A DNA stretch of 64,000 nucleotides from Macrotis lagotis (Eukaryota > Chordata > Mammalia > Peramelemorphia > Peramelidae), in the NCBI RefSeq assembly GCF_037893015.1, contig NC_133666.1, positions 565,406,602-565,470,601 on the forward strand, read 5' to 3'. The number at the start of each line of letters is the position of its first letter. Position 1 is the stretch's first letter. The translations under genes were made by a program, and so were the position numbers. The notes beneath the pieces are model-generated. The model was not told where the DNA came from. It did no database searches and saw only the letters and a program-made list of their open reading frames with translations. This document shows, piece by piece, positions 10,920 to 22,629 of the stretch.

Positions 10920-11398
10920 AATATTTTTATTATTGTTATTCTCATTTTTCTCTTCTTTCTTTGATGGGAATTAAGGTAGAAAGATTCTGGGATAAGTTGC
11001 CATCCTTTTAAATTCAGTGCTCTATATACTATTTCATACGTAAAGAAACTTCTTTTTGTAGGTGAGTGAAAGAGTTGAAATATAAGTTTATTTTATATAG
11101 ATTCACTGAAAGCATCTCTGGGACAATTCCCAAGGCAAACAGGATGGAAGAGATAATGTCCACTTTTTCCTATTCCCATATGGTTTGATTTCATCTTCTA
11201 GGTCTCTATACTTTAATTTTCTTTTCATTCTACAATGCTTGGAGATTATGAATATTTGACAAGGCAACATCTATTTAAACTCTTGTTCTTAATTTTTTAT
11301 GAATCCATCTTAAATTAGAGGTGACTGTGGGCAACAATTCTATCTGTAATAATCTGGGTTTGGTATGGTTCCTTTGTTAAATTCTTAAGGGTATCCTG
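10920..11398. other. Unassigned intergenic DNA
   Basis: No feature recognised. Confidence 0.35.
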
Positions 11399-11467
11399 AG
11401 AATTATATTTATCATCATGTTTATCATCACCATCATCATCATCATCTTCATTGTTGTTATTATTATT
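11399..11467 (+). repeat. (ATC)n/(ATT)n simple repeat
   Basis: Trinucleotide units atc, then ttattattatt. Confidence 0.9.
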
Positions 11468-11599
11468 AACCTCTTAGGTTAGGGTCAGAACGAAAAGTAG
11501 ACAAACTAAAAAAAAAAGCAAGAATTGATTGAAATTAGACTTCAAACATCCCCTTTAACATGTATCTTTTAAATCAACTGGAAAATCTTTTTAGAATCA

Positions 11600-11865
11600 C
11601 ATAAGACTAATTGTCTTGGTTTCTGTCAAAACAATGAGAGTAGTTTACTCCTATTAGTTGATTGGGTTAATTACTGTAATCCCAGGGCTGGAGGAACAGC
11701 TCCAATAAAATAGGTGGCAGTTGCAGTTCTCTGATAAACGGAATCACTTTGCACAATTGGCCCTAGGCAACAAAGCTATGAGCCTTGGTTGGATCGCCTT
11801 CCTGAAAATCTCATTGCTGATGACTATTTCTGAGAAGGCTTAGCACATTATTAAATAAAGTTCTA
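11600..11865. other. Repeat-free complex segment (candidate conserved element)
   Basis: No repeat words and near-even base composition compared with its surroundings. Short motifs seen include TTAATTACTG, CTAGGCAACA (an RFX half-site-like word at 11764) and CACAATTGG. Function is unknown; conservation cannot be judged from one sequence. Confidence 0.3.
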
Positions 11866-11928
11866 GAAATCAGTAGGAATATTATTGATGTGGGGGGGAC
11901 TATGATTGCTTACTCAATGCTGGGGGGG

Positions 11929-11935
11929 AGGAGAA

Positions 11936-11990
<55 letters not shown>

Positions 11991-12029
11991 GACAGAGAGA
12001 GACAGAGAGAGACAGAGAGAGACAGAGAA
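11929..12029 (+). repeat. (GA)n and (GACAGA)n microsatellite
   Basis: About 20 GA units followed by five GACAGAGA-type units. Confidence 0.95.
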
Positions 12030-12534
12030 TCTCTAAGGTAACACAGAACCAAATTCTATAAGGCTTTATGGATTAAGGTCACAGCAACCCCTCTCCACCC
12101 TCACCATCAATGAATACATAATGCCCTAAAGATGGTTCCAGTTTGCCCATCAAATAGTAGAAATGGAACAACAGAAGGAAGATTGCTGTTATTTCCATTC
12201 CACTGACTTGTTATTCTAAAGCACACACTGCATTTTGCACTTAAAGTGCTTTACTATTAATAGGTCTTCCTATTCTTCACCTGCTATATAGGAAAAGTAA
12301 TCAATTTTCCAAAACTTACAATGAACTTCTCAATTAAACCTGATGAAGATGACAAAAATGTCACATTCTCTTCATATGGGGTGAAGCTCAAAGTTTGCTT
12401 CCTTATTCCATTAGAAAAACTTGAAAATAAGACAAAGCTCCCATGGTAAAGGATGGAGTGAGGATGTTCTACAGACTTGGTGTGCCTTGGTCATCTATTC
12501 TGAGGACCAATACAACAAAGCTTAGAAGAAATCA
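12030..12534. other. Unassigned intergenic DNA
   Basis: No feature recognised. Confidence 0.35.
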
Positions 12535-12845
12535 GTTAGTTTATCAGTCAACCATCATGTTTTATGCCCCTACTATTTGCTAGGAATCATGCTAAGCATT
12601 GGGACACAAAAAAGGCAAAAAGTTGGTCCCTGCTTTCAAAGATTTCACAGTCTAATGGGGAAGACAACAGGCAAATAATTATGTACAAGCAAGCTATAAA
12701 AGGGATAAATTGGAGTTAATCAGGAGAAGGAAGCCTTTAGAATTAAGAGAAATGAATAAAAGCTTCCTGTAGAAAATATGATTTTAACTGGAACTTGAAG
12801 GAACTCAGGGAAACAGGAAAGAGATTTTTCTGGCAAGTGACATTT
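12535..12845 (+). repeat. 'CATTTATTAAGC' type old repeat, longest copy
   Basis: Runs through 'tttgctaggaatcatgctaagcattggg', 'aaggcaaaaagttggtccctgc', 'cacagtctaatgggg', 'ataaattggagttaatc', 'aagcttcctgtag', 'tttaactggaacttgaagg'. It shows that the family is at least 300 bp long. Confidence 0.6.
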
Positions 12846-13049
12846 TTAGTTTTCCTTCTTGCCAGTTAGGACTCAATTAAGGCACTTCTAGGACTTCTCT
12901 TTAAGTCTGAACTCTGGGAGCAAAAGTTCCCTTGTCAAGAATATGAATTAGGCAAACTATCTTTGATGCTTCTCAGGCCCATATTTGGTGTCCTCTTGGC
13001 TTTCAAGGAATTATCATGACTAGACTGAACCTGTACAACAGATCTTTCC

Positions 13050-13200
13050 CAATGTATGGTAGAAATAGAAAGACAAATTTGGAATCAGAAGATTAAAATT
13101 CAAATCCGGCTTCTGCCACTTGTTTCCTGGGTGTCCATGGACAAATCATTGAGGTTCTCTGGGCTTCCATTATATCATCTGTAAAATGAGGAGCTTAGGG
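13050..13200 (+). repeat. MIR-type SINE
   Basis: 'ttggaatcagaagattaaa', 'attcaaatccggcttctgcc', 'tcatctgtaaaatgagg' in order. Confidence 0.6.
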
Positions 13201-13560
13201 TATGTGAACTTTTACAAAATATTTTGATAACTAAATGTTACTCTAATTAGCATTCTTTGTAATCCTATTTTTTTTATTTTACGTAATGAAAAATATAATT
13301 TTAAGAAGGGGGGCCATGGTGCAGCTAGGTGGCACAGAGGATAGAGCACCAGCCCTGGAATCGGGAGTACCTGAGTTCAAATTCGGCATCAGACACTTAA
13401 TAATTACCTAGCTGTGTGGCCTTGGGCAAGCCACTTAACCCCATTTGCCTTGCAAAAACCTAAAACAAAGCAAAACAAAAAAGAAGGAGATATAGGCTTC
13501 CCCAGACTGCCAAAGGGCTCCAAGACATACACACACACACACAAAAGTTAAGAAACCCTA
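13201..13560 (+). repeat. Unclassified old repeat (copy 2 of 3), split by a SINE
   Basis: 'aaaatattttgataacta', 'tttgtaatcctattttttt' left of the SINE at 13310-13480; 'aggcttccccagactgccaaagg' and 'aaaagttaagaaaccct' right of it. A short (AC)n sits at 13530-13542. Confidence 0.6.
13310..13480 (+). mobile_element. WSINE-like SINE
   Basis: Full-length copy; short target duplication AAGAAGG at 13303-13309 and 13481-13487. Confidence 0.9.
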
Positions 13561-13629
13561 GAATGGATGATCCTTTCTAGCATATGGATCTAAACAGAGA
13601 GAAGTTATGGTCCTTCACTGAATTTGAAT

Positions 13630-13990
13630 TTTTTAAGTAATGGGATTCAAGTTATAGCTCCATCACTTAATATCCATGTAACCTTGGACAAGACAGTTCT
13701 TTTCTCCAAACTTCAGTGTACTTATTTGTCAAATGAGAAGCCTAGACTAGAACAGTGCTGCCCTGCTTTCTTATTCTATCAAGTAATGCAGTAGAAAGAA
13801 GCTGGATTTGTAGTCAGAGGATGTGAGTTTGAATTATAACTCCGTCACTCACTGCCTCTATGATGTTGGACAAATCATTTAATCTCTTTAGACTTCAATT
13901 TTCTCAGTGTAAAATGGATAGAGAGGTTCTGGGCTCTGACTTCTGACATTTTAAGATCCTTTTCATTTCCAATTCTACATATTCCTCCCT
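13630..13990 (+). repeat. Two consecutive MIR-type SINEs
   Basis: The first (about 13630-13760) shows 'gctccatcacttaatatcc', 'aaccttggacaaga', 'tcaaatgagaagcctagac'. The second (about 13790-13985) shows 'gtgagtttgaattataactcc', 'ttggacaaatcatttaatc', 'gtgtaaaatggatag'. Confidence 0.6.
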
Positions 13991-14209
13991 CCTTCTCTCC
14001 TTAAATAAAGTTCTCCAACTCTATGTCCCATCTTGGGGTGGGAGAGAATAAGAGTGATAAGGGAATGGAGAGATACTAAGCACATAGAAACATCAAGTCT
14101 TGTCAATTAGTTGTATTGGAAGTGGGGAGGTAGAGAAAAAAGTTTAAGGTATATCTGAGGTATCCAGTATGGGTAATTGAGAGAAGTTAAAAAGGGCAGT
14201 TTTGAAAAA

Positions 14210-14530
14210 AAATGGCATCTAATCTACCCAATTTGACTTTTGCTTGTTAATACTTCACCCTCAGCAGGATTAACACTAAATCTTCCATGAAAAAGAAAAA
14301 CAGCAAAATAAACTAATATTACAAGCATGTATAACAGCATACATGGAATTCCACTTTCATAATGCATCACCTTTTTACTGAGGGTAAGTAAATATTTTTT
14401 ATCAGCAGCTCTCTGGAATGAAAAATGGCCATTACATTAATCTGATTCAGATATCTTTTAGTGCTGTTTTCTTTTACATTAAGTGTTAACATTGTATATG
14501 CTTTTCTCTTGGTTCTGTTTTCTTTAGTTT
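14210..14530. other. Repeat-free segment (candidate conserved element)
   Basis: Lacks repeat words; holds several TAAT/ATTA words and GCAGGATTAACAC. No exon. Listed only as an unexplained complex stretch. Confidence 0.25.
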
Positions 14531-14584
14531 AAATCAGTTTATATGTCTTCCTAAATTTCTCTGAAATTTTCATATTCACTGTTT

Positions 14585-14663
14585 CTTATCCCTTCCTCCC
14601 TCCCTCCCTTTCTTCCTCAATCCCTCTTTCTTTCCTTCCTTCTTTCCTTCTTTTCTTTCTTCT
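14585..14663 (+). repeat. Polypyrimidine (CCTT)n tract
   Basis: Imperfect tccc/cttt units. Confidence 0.9.
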
Positions 14664-14734
14664 AGCATTTGGTTGGTTTAGGGATCTCAAAGAGAGTGAA
14701 CTTCCTATAAAACAATATGGTTCTGTAATTTAGA

Positions 14735-14810
14735 ATCTTAAAGAATTGCCTAAGGCACTACAAGGTTAAATGACTTACCCAGGGTCACACAGTCAATGTG
14801 TCAGAGGGTT
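14735..14810 (-). repeat. MIR fragment
   Basis: 'caaggttaaatgacttacccagggtcacacagtcaatg' read in segments is the reversed MIR core. Confidence 0.6.
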
Positions 14811-14849
14811 TAAAAATAGGACTTATGTATTTTGAAGTCCTCTCTAACT

Positions 14850-15640
14850 ACTGTTTCAATGTTTATTATGATGCAATACATTCGTATTTATTCAAATTTA
14901 TTCAGCCCATTCCAATCGGGGAAGCTATTCTTTTTAAAAGTAAATTTTTATTGATATTTTTTATGGTTATAACACCTACATTTCCCGATCTTTATTCCCT
15001 TATTCTCCTCTCTCCAGAGAGCAATACAAAATAACATAGAATTTTAAAAAGATTAAGAAATATGGGGCAGCTATGTGGCAAAGTGTATAGAGCACTGGCC
15101 CTGGAGTCAGGAGTACCTGAGTTCAAATCCAGCCTCAGACACTTAATAATTACCTAGCTGTGTGGTCTTGGGCAAGCCACTTAATCCCACTGCCTTGAAA
15201 AAACTTAAAAAAAAGAGTAATAAATAATTCTGTAAAACTGACCAACATACATAAAAATATCTGACTTTATATGTAATACTCTATAGTTACAGTTTTTGCT
15301 GTGTGTGTGCTGTGAAAGTGTCTTTTTCTACCTTTTTTTCTTGAGGTCAAGCTTTAGTATAATTTCTCAGAATTCAGTTTTGATTAATTTGCTGTTATAG
15401 TCATTGAACATTTTTTCCATTTCACTTTGAATTAGTTCATATAAGTCTCATATCCTCTGTATTCATCATATTAATTGTTTCTCATGGCACAGTAATATTC
15501 TCATACATTCATGTAACTATAATTAGGTGACCCATTCTCCAATCAATGGGCATTTTTGGTTTTTCACTGTGGTTAGTGCAAAAAAATCATCAAAAATATT
15601 AATTCTGATACTTCTTTCTTCCTTTGACCTGTGTGAGGCA
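14850..15640 (-). mobile_element. L1 3' end(s), minus strand, split by a SINE
   Basis: Read in reverse this holds the L1 3' UTR (plus-strand start 'tttttattgatattttttatgg' is the end of the element) and the end of ORF2 ('ttcatcatattaattgtttc', 'gcacagtaatattctcatac', 'cccattctccaatcaatggg'). A second, shorter ORF2-end fragment seems to sit at 14850-14933 ('cattccaatcggggaagc'). A SINE sits inside at 15063-15216. Confidence 0.65.
15063..15216 (+). mobile_element. WSINE-like SINE inside L1
   Basis: 'ggggcagctatgtggcaaag', 'agcactggccctggagtcagg', 'attacctagctgtgtggtc', A-rich tail. Confidence 0.9.
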
Positions 15641-15885
15641 TATACCATGTACTGTTGCTAGTTCAAATGGAATGAAAAGATTAATGAATTTTAGAAAGTA
15701 CAATTTTCCAAGAGGGAAGGGCATAATTTTCAACACTTATCTAGGTTATACAGATGCTTTATGTAAGATGCTATCTGAGGCAAGATACATGGATGCCATT
15801 TAGGAATGCTTAAGTATACAAACCATTTCAACTTCTGTTTAAATTATAAGCTCATTTGCCTGACTTGTGGAATAATAAGTTTGAT

Positions 15886-16055
15886 GAGTGGGGCAGCTAG
15901 GTGGTACAGTGGATAGGGTACCAACTCTGGAATCAAGATGACTTGAGTTCAAATTTGACCTCAGATAATTGATATTTACTGTGTGACCTTGAGCAAGACA
16001 CTTACCCTCATTCCCCACAATCCCCCCCTCCAAAAAAAAAAAGAAAGAAAAAATG
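15886..16055 (+). mobile_element. WSINE-like SINE
   Basis: Target duplication AAGTTTGAT at 15877-15885 and 16056-16064; the tail is A/GAAA rich. The body is more diverged than most ('cattccccacaatcc' in place of the usual core end). Confidence 0.85.
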
Positions 16056-16064
16056 AAGTTTGAT

Positions 16065-16250
16065 CTGGATTGGATGACCCTCTCAAGTTCCTTCTAACCA
16101 TAGATCTATAATCCTGTGACTGAAATCCAGAGAAAAATGAAATGATCTGCCCAAGTTCACACAACTAACTAGATGACTAGATGGTCTTATGACATATTTA
16201 GTGGTAGAACCAGGTTTTTGAGCCTAGTTAACCTTGATTCCAGATCTGCT
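16065..16250 (-). repeat. Old SINE fragments
   Basis: 'gatctgcccaagttcacacaact' and 'gtagaaccaggtttttgag' are reversed MIR-like words. Confidence 0.45.
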
Positions 16251-17800
16251 AAGGGCAATGGAATTCCAAGACAAAATGCAAAACATCTTTATGTTCGAGG
16301 AGCTTACATTTGATAGGGGATGAGGGGTAGAGTGGTGATGGTAGTTTATTAAATAGTAGTTAGTGGAAGAACTGGGACTAAAACTCTTGTTCCCTAGGGT
16401 ACTTTCCTTCATGTCACAATATAGACCTGAGTCCCCTTTCCCTCACAGATTCTGAAACATAATAACTTTGCCTTCTGTCACTGGATTCACCAGACTTCTT
16501 TCTAGGAAGAGAAGAGCCTTTCCTCTCTGTGAAACTGCCTTCTTCCCAGTGGGATAGTCTCTCTCATACATTAGTCAGTAAAGATTACCACTGGATACCA
16601 CCCCTTTCTCTCTGGTGATTTTTCTTCTCCTCACCTGACTCCCTCTCCTGGTTATGAAAAGTTCCTTTATCTCTACTCCCTAACCTCATTGTGAACATAT
16701 CACCTTTAATAAGACAAGAGTCCTCTACTAAAATCTTTGTTCAAACCCTGTTGCATAGAATACTTTCTTGCCATGCAAAAACAACCAGAAACAATTTTAA
16801 TGGATAGCTAGCTAAAGGTCTACTTGTTGAACCCAGCAAATATTGAAGTAATTCCAAATACCCAGCTGTGACCTATTTGACCATTAAAAGATGAAGCCAT
16901 TGATACCGGTTTTGGTTCTGATCTTTTTCATGCTGGTTAACTTCTAGTGACGTTCAAAGAGTGTATCAGCCGCAAACCCAAACTTTCCGGATCTAGCCAC
17001 CACCTGCTTCATTCATGTTCTGTTTTTTCAGCAGCAGGCTTGAAAGGGAGAGAGTGAGTAACAAATGACCGTTGGAATGTCTGAGGCCCATTTCTGACAT
17101 ATGAGATAAACCACAAGTGTCTAAACTTGCAAAATTCATCAGTCTGTATCTTTTTGGGATCTTTGTAGTAAAAGTACATTCCTTCAGTTTATCTTCACTA
17201 CATCTTTTCCACTTCCCCCTTAAGTACAGTATCAAACTTTACTCTCATTTACCCTCAAAAGACTGAAGGGGGGGAGTGTGAATGTAATCACCACCTTAGG
17301 TGGGGTGTCATTTATCAGCTGTGACAAAGGATGATTGTGTAAGGAAAGCAACGGTATCTGTATCTGCACACAACTCATGGCTTTGGAAACCTCCTTTCTG
17401 CCTGTTGTTCAGTATCCCTCACTAAAGGCTAATGAGGTGTTGGAGGTAACATTCATCCCTCCTGCCAGTTTCAATGCCTTCTCAGTTGTGATCTCATACT
17501 CATATTCGGTGACTTCTATTATCAATATCTAGGAGGAATGTAAGAATTTTAAAACTAGGCAAAACAAAAAAGGGAATTGTGGGAAACAAATTAGCATTTA
17601 TGGAAAAGTAGATTGATTTTCAGCTCTTCACCGCTAAGATCCAAGCTAAATTTAATGATTGGGTCATGCTTCCCCTATTCAAAAACCTACACCTCTACTA
17701 CAGTCAGTATTTTCACTGCCAGCTACACATGCTTCCTGACCTTAGCCCTTGCCCAGAATGTTCAGTTTAAATTTCACTCAGAGAATATAAGTAATAAATC
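16251..17800. other. Unassigned intergenic DNA
   Basis: No exon or clear repeat. The part at 16850-17230 is complex and repeat-free; short frames there carry no known motif. Confidence 0.35.
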
Positions 17801-17819
17801 AAAGAATATTGGTGCCAGA

Positions 17820-18215
17820 TAGACTTGCTTTACAGATAGTCTTGTCTAATCCCTTCATTTTCCAGATGAGAGAAATGAGATTCAGAGAGGGAAGATGACT
17901 TGTTCAAGGTTGAGTTGGGGCTAATTCCAGGACTCCTGATACTTTCTAAACATAGCATACTACCTTTTCTATCGTTTATGATTTCATTATTCACATAATG
18001 AAGAGTTTTAGTTTTGGAAATTATGGAAAACAAGTCTTTTCAATAATAGAATCAGCACTGGAAAAGATCTTTAGGGATGATATAGATCATCTCCCATATT
18101 TTCCATATGAGGAACCTGAGGCCTGGAGGGATCAAATGACTCATTCAGTCACTCAGAGATAAAATTCAATCCTAGGCTCAAATCCCAAGGAATCACTTTT
18201 TTGACTATATTATGC
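17820..18215 (-). repeat. Two MIR-type SINEs (minus strand)
   Basis: First: 'cattttccagatgagagaaatgagattcagag', read in pieces, then 'gacttgttcaaggttgag'. Second: 'ccatatgaggaacctgaggcc', 'caaatgactcattcagtcac'. Both in reversed MIR order. Confidence 0.6.
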
Positions 18216-18470
18216 AATACCCAAACTTTCAAAGGAAAGTTAGTAAATAAATTAATCACATTCTTTTTGTCTTCAGTTATTTTTGAATCAAATATTCAAT
18301 GTGTTCATTGCTTCACCAAACTATAAGTGGGAAAAAACTAGAAGAAATAGAATAATGTATGAAAAAATATTTGTTTGTTTTTAGTAGACTGAAGAGTCAA
18401 TATTAGTATGACATGGCAGCAAAATAAACAAGACTATTATCCCAGGATGCATTAAGTGAATAGGGTTCAG

Positions 18471-18623
18471 GGCCAGCTAGGTGGCATGGGGAAAGAACAC
18501 CAATCCTAGAGTCAGGAGGACCTGAGTTCAAATGTGACTTCAGACAATAATTACCTAGCTGTGTGACCTTGGGCAAGTCATTTAACCCCATTGCCTTGCA
18601 AAAACCAAAAAAACAAACAAACC
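18471..18623 (+). mobile_element. WSINE-like SINE with perfect 16-bp target duplication
   Basis: AGTGAATAGGGTTCAG at 18455-18470 and 18624-18639; full head, core and A-rich tail. Confidence 0.95.
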
Positions 18624-18644
18624 AGTGAATAGGGTTCAGAACCA

Positions 18645-19135
18645 GGAAGCTGATGGTTCCATTTTACTATGTTATGGTCAGACCATATCTGAGGTTTTGC
18701 GCTATAGTATCATATTTTAGAAGGGCAATCTGGAGCAAAACTAGAGAAGAACCAGTAATTTAAATTAAAAGGATTAGAGATTATACCATCCAAGTAAAAG
18801 CTGAAAGAACTAAGGATATTCAAATATATGAAGGGCTGCCACATGGAAGATCTACTTGTTCTAGTTAATCCAAGGGAGATAGCTAAGAAGAATGGTTAAT
18901 AATCTCGGAGAGATAAAGTTTTATTTCATATAAGATTTTACTTCATATAAGGTTACAATTAGAGACGTCTAAATGATTACCACAGTAGTGGCATTTCTTT
19001 CTCTCTGGAGGTCTTCAGTCACCAGACCATTTTACAGGCAAGATAACAGAGGGTATTCTTGGTTAGGTGGGGATTAAATTAGATGATCTCTGAACTCCTT
19101 TCCAATTACAATGTTCTATGATTCTGTGAAGAATC
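18645..19135 (+). repeat. CR1/L3-like LINE, ORF2 3' part
   Basis: 'atggtcagaccatatctgagg', 'atttt(a)gaagggcaatctgg', 'gaagggctgccacatggaaga', 'tctctggaggtcttcag' and the end 'tccaattacaatgttctatg' correspond in order to the C-terminal ORF2 coding region and tail of CR1/L3 LINEs. A near-tandem 'catataag' duplication lies at about 18937-18957. Confidence 0.55.
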
Positions 19136-19249
19136 TGAAGTGACACTGGTCTCCTCATACAAAACATTCTATCTCTGATTCCAGGCATTCTCACTGGCTG
19201 CCCTCCTCCCCCCATTCATAGGGTGCTCTCCTTCCTCATCTCTAATTTA

Positions 19250-19250
<1 letters not shown>

Positions 19251-19294
<44 letters not shown>
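19251..19294 (+). repeat. (TA)n microsatellite
   Basis: About 21 TA units. Confidence 0.95.
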
Positions 19295-19298
<4 letters not shown>

Positions 19299-19319
19299 TT
19301 TAATACATCATTGTATGTT

Positions 19320-19430
19320 ATCTTCCCCATTAGATTCTTCACTCCTCAAAAGTAGGGACTTTACCTCTCTTTGTATCCTTAGCTTGTAGCATACAGTTTT
19401 GCAAGTAAGTGCTTAATAAATGAAGGAAAG
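19320..19430 (+). repeat. L2-type LINE 3' end
   Basis: 'cttccccattagattcttc', 'aaaagtagggactttacc', 'tttgtatccttagcttgtag', 'aagtgcttaataaatga'. Confidence 0.65.
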
Positions 19431-20430
19431 ATAGCTGGAGTCCCTTGCTATCACATAGCTGAGTCTGTTCATTGCTTAAGAGAATGTTTAAGGCCTGTTA
19501 CTGACAAGCAAGTCATAAAGTTATAACTTCTCTCGAAGACCAGCTTGACCAAAGAAACTCTAAATGAGGAAATTTTTTCCATACCTCTTAATCCATACAT
19601 TTTCCTATTAAATGACTGTGGAGCTTCTCTGTACTATAAACCAAAGATGGAAATAATAGTATTTCATTACCAACATACTGACTTTGTGACCTTGGCAAAT
19701 CAATTTAATTAAGTTTTCTATGGTCCAGGCAACTCTCTAAGGCTACAGGTTGCAGAAAAGATGCCTACCTGCGTTACTAAGAATTTCCTCATCTTGGAGT
19801 ACTCTATAGCAATAAAAATCATAGATCTAAACCCCATCCCTCTCCCTTACCAAAAGCAGTTAATAAGGTTCATGCAACACTGAATTCAAAATATTGTTAT
19901 GGGAATTTCAGTAGATGGTATCAACTGTTTTACCAGATGTCTTTTACATTGATGATTGATTGGAATTCTCTTGCTGACTTGGAAACTAACAAAATAGAGC
20001 TCAAGAATAATTCAAGGATCCAAGCTTTTAAAATTCTGATGCCCATTGACCCTAGGATGCCAAATGCCAGTAGAAATGAGTTGGAAAATGCCCAATGCCT
20101 ATCTGCTTTCTGGTTGTTCCAATACTGATTACTAAGTTATTTCTGGAACACTGTGCCAAGTTTCTTTGGGTCTTGTCTCATTTAAGGCAATCATGTCATT
20201 GTACTGGATTCAAAAGGAATTGTGGATTTTTAAGCTGAGGTTGCAAAGATTCCAATCAGGCATACTTTAAAAATGCTGGGAGAAGTTCTCACTTAACAAG
20301 AAAGAACATTGGTTTTAATAATACAATTCATAATATCATTATATGCACAGGGGAAAGACAAAGCATGCAAGTATATATTTAATGAGAAAGAAATAATGAC
20401 TGAAACAGATTTGTTATGTACAAAATACAC
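19431..20430. other. Unassigned intergenic DNA
   Basis: No feature recognised. Confidence 0.35.
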
Positions 20431-20431
20431 G

Positions 20432-20560
20432 ATTCAAGTAAACATATATTTATTAGGTGACTGCTATGTGTAATATGCTGAGGTTACAAAGATGTATGTG
20501 GCTGAGCAGGGGGCCGAGCAGCCATTTCCCTAAAGGAGTTTACAATCTTCAGCATTCACA
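20432..20560 (+). repeat. 'CATTTATTAAGC' type old repeat, fragment
   Basis: 'aaacatatatttattaggtg', 'ctatgtgtaatatgctgagg', 'aaaggagtttacaatcttc'. Confidence 0.5.
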
Positions 20561-20679
20561 CAAGAGTTTGTATGAAAGATTTAGTGGACTAAAAGCTTCA
20601 TTTTAAATCTGATATGTCAATCCCCAAAAGTTAACACAATCTTAGGTTACATAATAAAGTATAGCTTACAGAAAAACTA

Positions 20680-21125
20680 GGATGATAAACTGGTATCCCC
20701 TGGTCAGACCACATCTAGGTCCTAGGTGTCACATTTTAGTGAGGAAATTACAAGGAACATATTAAGATAAGTATGATCAGGAGAGTAAAGGGAAGCGAGA
20801 CCAAGACATGTGAGAATCTATTAAAGGAACTGAAGAGAAAGTTGGTGGAATGGGGATGGGCATTTTTGGAGGACTGTCATGTAGAAGATAATTTTGATTT
20901 GTTCTACTTGGCCCTGAGGATAAAACTAGGTTGAATGGGTGGAAGTTGTAAATATGCAGATTTAGGAACATAAGAGAAAGCTTTCTAATGATTAGAATAA
21001 TCAAAAAATGTAATGGGCTGTTTCCGAAAGGGAATCTGGGTCTCCATCACTGGAAGTCTCTATGCAAAGGTTATATGACCACTTGGCTATGTTTTAGAAG
21101 GGATTCTTGATCATGGAACTTAAAC
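20680..21125 (+). repeat. CR1/L3-like LINE, ORF2 3' part
   Basis: 'ctggtcagaccacatctagg', 'ggaggactgtcatgtagaag', 'gggtggaagttgtaaatatgc', 'atttaggaacataagagaaag', 'tctccatcactggaagtctc', 'ggttatatgaccacttggc'. This is the same repeat as at 586 and 18645 and is the clearest copy. Confidence 0.6.
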
Positions 21126-21361
21126 TGGTTTAGTGGATGTTGAGTAGTGCTAAACTTAGAAAAAAAATTTGAGTTGAAATGCTGCGTAGATGTATTCTGC
21201 ATATGGGACATGGGCAAGTTCACATGACCTCTCTGTTTCCTAATCTGAAACTTAATTCTGTATAAAATAATTCATATACATTTATGAAAATCATGTTACT
21301 TTCCTTCTCATTGTAAGAATCTTCAATATTTGCAAAACAATTTTTGAGCATGTGTCAGTCA

Positions 21362-21590
21362 CATTGTTGTTGTTTGATAATTTTTCAATTGCATCTGATT
21401 CTTTGAGATCCCTTTAGGGTTTTCTAGGCCAAGATTCTGGAGTGATTTGCCATTCCTTCTGTAGCTCATTTTACAAATGGGGAAACAAATTGTTACTTGC
21501 CCAGGGTCACACAGCAAGTATCTAAGGGCAGATCTGAACTTAGGAAGATGGGTTTTTCTAACTCCAGGCCTGACATTCTATTATATGATT
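21362..21590 (-). mobile_element. Mar1/MON1-like SINE
   Basis: 'ctgattctttgagatcccttt', 'gattctggagtgatttgcc', 'gcccagggtcacacagcaag', 'gatctgaacttaggaagatg', 'ctccaggcctgacattctat'. Confidence 0.8.
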
Positions 21591-21713
21591 ATAGATTTAG
21601 AGCTGGATGATGGGACTTTAGAAGTCATTTCTTCCAACCCCCTTCATTTTACAGATTAGGAAACTGAAGCTTAAAGAATTAAATAACTTGCTTAAGGTCA
21701 CACTCCTAATGAA
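21591..21713 (-). repeat. MIR-type fragment
   Basis: 'catttcttccaacccccttc', 'gattaggaaactgaagc', 'aaggtcacactcctaatg'. Confidence 0.55.
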
Positions 21714-21975
21714 TAGCAGCTATGTGGCAAAAGTGGATGGAGTTCTGAACCTGGAATCAGTAAGTACCGAGTTGAAATTTGATCTCAGAAACTAAGTTAT
21801 GGGACTCTGGGCAAGTCACTTTAAAAGCAAATTTCCTTAATTGTAACATGAAAGTGACAAAAGAACCTATCTCACAAGGTTCTAGGGAGGATCAAATGAT
21901 TTAATATTTGTAAAGTACTTCTTTTGTAAATCTTAAAACACTATATAAATGTTATATTATTGTTATTATCCAAAT
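21714..21975 (+). mobile_element. Mar1-like SINE
   Basis: 'agcagctatgtggcaaaag', 'gtggatggagttctgaacc', 'gggactctgggcaagtcac', 'atctcacaaggttctaggg', 'tataaatgttatattattg'. Confidence 0.7.
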
Positions 21976-22159
21976 TACACAGATTTTTTATTCCAAATTT
22001 AATGAATCAACAAACAAATTTTACATACTTACTATGTGCAAATTACTGTGATAGCCATTGAGGATTTAAATACAACTTTAATAAAAGATACAGTATAAAT
22101 AGAGCCAATAATGAAAGCAACTGTAACAATAATAATCACCTCAAACTTCCCTCCCCCCT

Positions 22160-22350
22160 CAACAAAACTGTGGATAGACTGATGAACTTCAGGAAGACCT
22201 GAATGGAAATCTCATCATAAATACAATAAACTGTCTGATAGTGGGCAAGTCACTTAATTTCTTTTGCCATTAGTTACTCATCTGCAAAATAAGGGAGTTA
22301 CAAAAGATGTCCTCAAAGTTTCCTTCCATTTCTAAAATTATGATCTTTAA
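22160..22350 (+). repeat. MIR/Mar-type SINE fragment
   Basis: 'ggaagacctgaatggaaatc', 'agtgggcaagtcacttaat', 'actcatctgcaaaataagg', 'tttccttccatttctaaa'. Confidence 0.55.
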
Positions 22351-22629
22351 TCTATGAAAATGCTTTTAGTAGGAGCAGACAATACTAAAGACTGATAACA
22401 AGCAGGTACAGACCAATGGATTTGTTTAATATAACTGAAAGTGGCTTATTTCTGAAGGACATCAAAGTCTAGGATCCAAGAGTAAAATCCAAAGTTCTTT
22501 CTCATGAAGATATTTTCATGAAATTAGCCAACAGTATTTTAGTGAATAAGTATTAATAAACTGTTCAGTCATGTGGATTTGCTTATGGAAAAAGAGATTT
22601 ATGATGGCAGTACAGTACCAGAAATTGGA

